This document shows positions 7,862 through 11,572 of a stretch of 11,572 nt of DNA, piece by piece (within the stretch, counting starts at the first letter, position 1; every line of letters begins with the position of its first letter). Below the pieces are notes generated by a model, which saw only the letters and a program-made list of their open reading frames with translations, did not search any database and was not told the DNA's origin. Source of the stretch: Lentimicrobiaceae bacterium (GTDB lineage: Bacteria > Bacteroidota > Bacteroidia > Bacteroidales > WCHB1-69); NCBI GenBank assembly GCA_009776395.1, contig WRNX01000034.1:1-11572 (forward strand). Reading direction: 5' to 3'. Position numbers and translations under genes: made by a program.

Positions 7862-8890
7862 TTGAGTTTTGATTTTCAAAAACGATTAGAATTTTTTCAA
7901 GAATTAAGTAAACAAATTTTCTGTTTGCTTGATCAAGGAGGATTTGATTTTATTATAAAAAAACAATATCTTGAAAACAAGTGGTTTACTGAAGATAATT
8001 GCCGCTTTGCCTTACATGCTATTGCAAAAATGATACATGAAAATTCATGTAATAAATTTTATCAAAAATATCAATATTTATTTGTTGAAGAAAAAGAATC
8101 TTTGAAAATTGCAGTTATTTCTGCGGGAAATATTCCTTGTGCGGCGTTTCACGATTTTTTCTGCGTCTTAGTAAGTGGAAATCATTTTATTGGAAAATTA
8201 TCAAAACAGGATGCGCTTTTATTGCCTTTTCTATCTGAAATATTAATTAAAATTGCGCCGGAATTTGAAGAAAAAATATCTTTTGTTGAAAAATTACCTC
8301 ATTTTGATAAAATTATTGCCACCGGAAGCAACAACAGTGCGCGTTATTTTGAATACTATTTTAAGAATTATCCATTGTTGTTGCGTAAAAACAGAAACAG
8401 CATTGCTATTTTAACCGGTGAGGAAACAGAAAATGATTTACAAAAACTATCCGTAGATGTTTTTCAATATTTTGGATTAGGATGCAGGTCGGTATCAAAA
8501 CTTTATGTTCCCAAAAACTATAATTTTAATAAACTTATTGAGATTTTTAAAGAAGAAACGAAATCATTATTATTACATAACGGTTATGTGAATAATTATG
8601 AATATCATCGTGCCATTTATACTATGAACAGGATAGAGGTTTCCGATAGTGTTTCATTTTTGTTAGTAGAAAATCATTCATTATCTTCTCCAATTTCAGT
8701 TTTATATTATGAAGAATATGAAAATAAAGATACATTACAAAACAAAATTCAACTATTTAAAAATGAGATACAATGTATAGTTTCAAGTTATTTTTCTATT
8801 GAGAATAGTATAGTTTTTGGGGAGTCTCAATCCCCTACCCTATTCGATTATCCGGATAATGAAGATATTTTGTTATTTTGCACCATGTAA
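7862..8890 (+). CDS. Acyl-CoA reductase (LuxC-like), TTG start
   Basis: A 342-residue protein that I recognise as the Bacteroidota acyl-CoA reductase family, related to LuxC, which reduces fatty acyl-CoA (or acyl thioester) to aldehyde with NADPH through an acyl-cysteine intermediate. The nucleophile is C208 in FGLGCRSVSKLYVP. The co-substrate-binding region contains SAGNIPC at 88-93 and ATGSNNSARYFEYYF at 153-167, both characteristic of the family. The start is a TTG 12 bases after the previous stop; the first in-frame ATG (residue 58) would remove the front of the domain. The gene is strongly AT-rich (9 G/C in 60 bases at 8521-8580) compared with its upstream neighbour. In many Bacteroidota this gene lies near ferredoxin or serC, which are not in this window. 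The acyl substrate cannot be inferred. Confidence 0.85.
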   Translation: MSFDFQKRLEFFQELSKQIFCLLDQGGFDFIIKKQYLENKWFTEDNCRFALHAIAKMIHENSCNKFYQKYQYLFVEEKESLKIAVISAGNIPCAAFHDFFCVLVSGNHFIGKLSKQDALLLPFLSEILIKIAPEFEEKISFVEKLPHFDKIIATGSNNSARYFEYYFKNYPLLLRKNRNSIAILTGEETENDLQKLSVDVFQYFGLGCRSVSKLYVPKNYNFNKLIEIFKEETKSLLLHNGYVNNYEYHRAIYTMNRIEVSDSVSFLLVENHSLSSPISVLYYEEYENKDTLQNKIQLFKNEIQCIVSSYFSIENSIVFGESQSPTLFDYPDNEDILLFCTM

Positions 8891-8896
8891 TTATAA

Positions 8897-10462
8897 ATGA
8901 AAAAACGCCTCATTTTTCTGATTGCCTCCATCTTGATTGTAGTAACTTCATTGTTAATGGCTACTATTTTTCAACTATATAAAGATGCTGAAACAGTTCA
9001 ACGAAATATTTTTTCAAAAGAGGTTTGGGAGGTAGGCACAGAAGTAATAAACAGAATAGATAAAGTTTTAAAAGGAGACACTATTACCGTTATACCTACT
9101 GTTGTTGTTCCTTCAGATTCAATACCATCTGCTCTATTTCAAAAACATGCTAAAAAATTCATTTTAGATGCCTCAAGACTGCAACCTATTGGTATCATCC
9201 ACTCTACCATCACCTACATGCATAACAATCTTATTTCAACTACTTTCGATACTGTATATTTTGATACTACCCTTTACAAATCAATTATTCCTTACCCCAT
9301 GCCCTGGGAGACAGATCTTGCCGCATTTATTGCCGATCAAAATTCAAAAAGAGGAAAAAAAGGATGGGATATTGAAATAATTGAGATGGATAGCAATACT
9401 AAAAGATTACTTAACAAAGATTTTTTATATCGAATTATTAAAGAATCATTGATTGATAAAAATATTAATGCCTCTTTTGAATTTGCACTCTATAACTATT
9501 TTACCACAGAATTTGTGGTGGCGCCAAGTGAATTAATGACTGAAAAAATTCTACAAAGCGATTTCATATTTAGTTTGAAACCATCTGAGAAATTTATTGC
9601 TCCACACGTTTTAATTTTGTATTTTCCATCTGAACGCCTTATCCTTTTTCAACGTAATAGTTTTATTTCTACACTGATTATTACTTTAGTCAGTATTATC
9701 ATGCTCATTTTTGTTTTTTTGATTTTCATTCTTTATCGTCAAAAGAAAATTTCTGATATTAAAAATGATTTCATTAACAACATGACGCATGAATTTAAAA
9801 CGCCATTATCTACGATTACTTTAGCATGTGATGCGCTTTCGGATGAAAAAACGAATTCAAATAAAAAAAATAAAGATGCTTTTATATCTATCATCACAGA
9901 TGAAAATGAGAGGTTAAAATTAATGGTAAATAATATTCTGCAATTAGCGCAACTAAAAAAAGGACAACTTAATATATACTTGGAAGTTTGCAACTTGCAT
10001 GAGTTGATTTCCAAAATTTGTGATAGTTTTTCTCTATTAATAAAAACAAATCATGGAGAAATAAAAGAGTACCTATATGCTGATAACTATACCTTGATTG
10101 TGGATAAAATGCACATCCAAAATGTAATCATTAATCTAATCGAAAATGGAATTAAATATTCAAAAGATCATCCCAAAATTGCAATTCGTACCGAAAACGA
10201 TAAAAAAAACTTGCTTATTAGCGTTTCTGATAACGGAATTGGAATTTCAAAAAAAGGATTAAAACATATTTTTGATGAATTTTACAGAGTATCCACAGGA
10301 AATATTCACAATCAAAAAGGACAAGGATTAGGATTGGTTTATGTAAAAAAAATTGTAGAACTTCATGGAGGCTCAATATCAGTAGTAAGTGAACCTGAAA
10401 AAGGAACTACTTTTTGCATAGCGCTTCCTCTTAAAACAAACAGTAATTTTAAACAAGTATAA
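8897..10462 (+). CDS. Sensor histidine kinase, RprX-like
   Basis: An inner-membrane histidine kinase of 521 residues. TM1 is at about 4-25, a large periplasmic sensor domain of about 230 residues follows, and TM2 is at about 256-280. The cytoplasmic part goes directly into the DHp helix with no HAMP domain visible. The H box NNMTHEFKTPLS holds the phosphorylated H298. The ATPase domain has the N box with N417 (NLIENGIKYS), the G1 box with D445 (VSDNGIGIS), an F box (FDEFYRV) and the G2 box (GQGLGLVYVKKI). It resembles the RprX sensor kinases of Bacteroides in its layout and in its pairing with a RprY-type regulator. The ATG lies 6 bases after the acyl-CoA reductase stop, and the regulator ATG follows one base after the kinase stop. 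The signal is unknown. Confidence 0.93.
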   Translation: MKKRLIFLIASILIVVTSLLMATIFQLYKDAETVQRNIFSKEVWEVGTEVINRIDKVLKGDTITVIPTVVVPSDSIPSALFQKHAKKFILDASRLQPIGIIHSTITYMHNNLISTTFDTVYFDTTLYKSIIPYPMPWETDLAAFIADQNSKRGKKGWDIEIIEMDSNTKRLLNKDFLYRIIKESLIDKNINASFEFALYNYFTTEFVVAPSELMTEKILQSDFIFSLKPSEKFIAPHVLILYFPSERLILFQRNSFISTLIITLVSIIMLIFVFLIFILYRQKKISDIKNDFINNMTHEFKTPLSTITLACDALSDEKTNSNKKNKDAFISIITDENERLKLMVNNILQLAQLKKGQLNIYLEVCNLHELISKICDSFSLLIKTNHGEIKEYLYADNYTLIVDKMHIQNVIINLIENGIKYSKDHPKIAIRTENDKKNLLISVSDNGIGISKKGLKHIFDEFYRVSTGNIHNQKGQGLGLVYVKKIVELHGGSISVVSEPEKGTTFCIALPLKTNSNFKQV

Positions 10463-10463
10463 T

Positions 10464-11147
10464 ATGAATACAAACGTAACAATTTTATTAGCAGAAGATG
10501 ATGTTAATCTCGGTAAAGTATTAACATTAAATTTAGAAGCAGTTGGCTATACTGTTCATCATGCAGGAAATGGCGAAACTGCATACGAAATTTTTTGCAC
10601 TTCCGACATTGACATTTGTCTTATTGATGTAATGATGCCTTTAAAAGACGGTTTTACATTGGCAAGAGAGATTAGAAAATTAGACAAAAAAACGCCTATC
10701 GTATTTCTTACTGCCAAAAACATGAATGAAGATGTTTTAGAAGGGTTGTCTATTGGCGATGACTACATTACCAAACCTTTCTCCATGGAAGTGTTGCAAG
10801 CGCGTTTACAGGCGCTTCTGCGAAGAACTATGCCGGAAAACACAGAACAACACCAAACCATTAAAATTGGTAATTTCTCTTTTGAAGTAGATCATCAAAG
10901 ATTATGGATTAACGGCGAAGAAAAAAAATTGACTACTCGCGAGACAGAACTGTTACTCATGTTGGTAAATAAGAAGAACGACCTCTTGGAGCGTGGCTAT
11001 GCACTTAAGAAAATTTGGGGAGACGACAGCTACTACAACGCAAGAAGCATGGATGTATATCTCACAAAATTACGTAAACTTTTCGCCTCCGATCCAAATA
11101 TCCAAATTATTAATGTTCATGGATTAGGGTTTAAGTTGGTAATGTAA
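10464..11147 (+). CDS. Response regulator, OmpR family, RprY-like
   Basis: A 227-residue two-component regulator. The receiver domain (about 5-120) has the acidic pair D12-D13 in LAEDD, the phospho-acceptor D55 in IDVMMP, T83 in FLTAK and K104 in ITKPFS. The winged-helix DNA-binding domain (about 130-227) has the expected LTTRETELL, ARSMDVYLTKLRK and final HGLGFKL. Sequence such as DGFTLAREIR and DDYITKPFSME recalls RprY of Bacteroides and Porphyromonas, which I remember only roughly, so the symbol is left open. Nearly all OmpR-type receivers have GADDY in the alpha4-beta5 stretch; here it reads GDDY at residues 98-101, one residue shorter. It starts one base after the kinase stop, so the two are probably translationally coupled, and the kinase is its expected partner. 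Confidence 0.94.
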   Translation: MNTNVTILLAEDDVNLGKVLTLNLEAVGYTVHHAGNGETAYEIFCTSDIDICLIDVMMPLKDGFTLAREIRKLDKKTPIVFLTAKNMNEDVLEGLSIGDDYITKPFSMEVLQARLQALLRRTMPENTEQHQTIKIGNFSFEVDHQRLWINGEEKKLTTRETELLLMLVNKKNDLLERGYALKKIWGDDSYYNARSMDVYLTKLRKLFASDPNIQIINVHGLGFKLVM

Positions 11148-11178
11148 TGATTAATGATTAATGATTAATGATTAATGA
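11148..11178 (+). repeat. Heptanucleotide tandem repeat directly after the operon stop
   Basis: Four perfect copies of TGATTAA occupy 11148-11175, plus a partial fifth copy, immediately after the TAA of the response regulator gene. Because 7 is not a multiple of 3, the repeat puts stop codons in all three forward frames. Confidence 0.8.
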
Positions 11179-11210
11179 AGAATCCTTTTCAAATTTTGAA
11201 GGGGATTTTT
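11178..11210 (+). terminator. Intrinsic terminator of the carboxyltransferase-kinase operon
   Basis: AATCCTTTTCAA at 11181-11192 pairs with TTGAAGGGGATT at 11196-11207 through all 12 positions (two of them G-T), around a 3-base loop, and a T run continues to 11210. It lies 33 bases after the response regulator stop. The partner strand would form a similar hairpin, so it may stop transcription both ways. Confidence 0.8.
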
Positions 11211-11214
11211 CCCC

Positions 11215-11230
11215 TCCCTAATATTAGGGA
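11215..11230. promoter_or_regulatory. Perfect 16-bp palindrome, possible operator
   Basis: TCCCTAATATTAGGGA is a perfect inverted repeat with no spacer, a form typical of a site bound by a dimeric regulator. It ends at the base before the TTTG of the next promoter. It could alternatively be incidental, as it follows closely on the terminator. Confidence 0.45.
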
Positions 11231-11259
11231 TTTGAGATATTATTTTTATTATATTTTTG
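11231..11259 (+). promoter_or_regulatory. Strong Bacteroidota-type promoter downstream of the terminator
   Basis: TTTG at 11231-11234 and TATTTTTG at 11252-11259 match both the -33 and -7 boxes exactly, with a 17-base spacer. It is the best promoter match in the window. Transcription would start near 11266 and lead into the small open frame at 11297. Confidence 0.6.
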
Positions 11260-11296
11260 CCGCGTAGTAAGAGTGTATTTTTTTAAGGACAAAAAT

Positions 11297-11431
11297 ATGA
11301 ACAAATCTACTCATTATTTTGTTGATAACTTTTTTGGAAAACCCTTGATTTTCTCAAAAAATTGTGTAACACACACACACACACACACACACACCTCCAA
11401 ACACCCACCCGCCCTCTCGTCTATTAAATAA
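11297..11431 (+). CDS. Short open frame (44 codons) with AC microsatellite, uncertain gene
   Basis: An ATG at 11297 is preceded by AAGGA at 11285-11289, a Shine-Dalgarno-like motif that is unusual here because the other genes lack one, and by a strong promoter. The peptide begins MNKSTHYFVDNFFGKPLIF, then becomes a Thr-His repeat encoded by 13 AC units, and stops at 11429-11431. I do not recognise a family; a vague likeness of the first residues to the N-terminus of IS4-type DUF4372 transposases is possible but unproven, and it would imply a truncated remnant. One added AC unit, or two fewer, would join the ATG to a frame that stays open to the window end. It may also be non-coding. Confidence 0.3.
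   Translation: MNKSTHYFVDNFFGKPLIFSKNCVTHTHTHTHTSKHPPALSSIK
11369..11394. repeat. (AC)13 dinucleotide microsatellite
   Basis: Thirteen uninterrupted AC units lie within the short open frame, followed by a C-rich stretch. Dinucleotide repeats this long are uncommon in bacteria and are prone to slipped-strand length change. Confidence 0.95.
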
Positions 11432-11454
11432 AAAGGGCGAAAATAATTTTTTTT
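11410..11454 (+). terminator. Weak terminator-like structure
   Basis: CGCCCT at 11410-11415 can pair with AGGGCG at 11434-11439 across an 18-base loop, and a run of eight T lies at 11447-11454. The long loop and the 7-base gap before the T run make it a poor intrinsic terminator. Confidence 0.25.
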
Positions 11455-11492
11455 CGTTGCGAAAGTTACCCCGTGTTGAAAGTTTTTTTAGC

Positions 11493-11530
11493 ACGCAGAT
11501 AACGCAGATTAAACAGATTTTCACTGATTT
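11493..11530. repeat. Degenerate 9-base-period repeat in intergenic DNA
   Basis: The units ACGCAGATA, ACGCAGATT, AAACAGATT and TTCACTGATT follow each other, with CAGAT or CTGAT recurring at 11496, 11505, 11514 and 11524. Similar ladder-like sequences are scattered between genes in many environmental Bacteroidota, and their translations turn up as spurious hypothetical proteins such as ICVICV. The function is unknown. Confidence 0.6.
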
Positions 11531-11544
11531 ATATAAACTACCCC

Positions 11545-11563
11545 GATTTTGTTTCACAAAATC
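11545..11563. repeat. Small perfect hairpin flanked by ACCCC
   Basis: GATTTTGT pairs with ACAAAATC around a TTC loop, and ACCCC precedes and follows the stem directly. It is at the window edge, so its context cannot be judged. Confidence 0.6.
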
Positions 11564-11572
11564 ACCCCTTCA

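Noticed and set aside
11354..11557. 67-codon minus-strand frame with a Val-Cys repeat
   Set aside because: It is a translation of the microsatellite and the 9-base-period repeat, with no start context; it is the kind of spurious hypothetical protein these repeats generate.
11148..11572. CRISPR array
   Set aside because: The repeats are too short (2, 7 and 9 bases), contiguous and without spacers; no cas gene is present.

Overview
The window looks like a chromosomal stretch of a low-GC member of the Bacteroidota, probably class Bacteroidia. The evidence is a very large secreted protein with a type IX secretion (T9SS) C-terminal sorting domain, promoters of the Bacteroidota type (TAnnTTTG at -7, with TTG or TTTG at about -33), start codons mostly without a Shine-Dalgarno sequence, and protein families whose closest forms I know from this phylum (a RprX/RprY-like two-component pair, a LuxC-like acyl-CoA reductase, and an oxaloacetate decarboxylase/pyruvate carboxylase B-type enzyme). 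The first 21 bases are all A and the last 425 bases are repeat-rich, so one or both ends may lie near a contig boundary.

Layout. Minus strand, 99-1253: dxr, the second step of the MEP isoprenoid pathway. A divergent promoter region (about 1254-1371) separates it from a plus-strand series that fills the rest of the window. The first plus-strand block (1372-5998) holds a 1002-residue T9SS cargo with Asp-box/BNR (sortilin VPS10-like) repeats, then a small glyoxalase II-like metallo-beta-lactamase hydrolase, then a CPBP-family membrane protease. Gaps are 7 and 33 bases, so they may be co-transcribed. A new promoter at about 6022 precedes the second block (6063-11147): a carboxyltransferase of the oxaloacetate decarboxylase family, an acyl-CoA reductase, a sensor histidine kinase and its OmpR-type response regulator. 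Gaps here are 11, 6 and 1 bases, so this is very likely one operon, closed by a strong hairpin terminator at about 11180-11210.

The last 425 bases contain no certain gene. They hold a 7-bp tandem repeat, the terminator, a perfect 16-bp palindrome abutting a very good promoter, a short open frame that has its own Shine-Dalgarno sequence and contains an (AC)13 microsatellite, a 9-nt-period repeat and a small hairpin. This promoter-microsatellite unit is the most intriguing part of the window. Changing the repeat number would switch the reading frame from one that stops after 44 codons to one that is open to the window edge. It may still be non-coding.

In function the window is mostly housekeeping metabolism plus envelope biology: isoprenoid precursor synthesis, a carboxyltransferase and acyl-CoA reductase linked to a membrane sensor, and a secreted adhesin-like protein. 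I see no CRISPR array, RNA gene, complete mobile element or obvious defence system.
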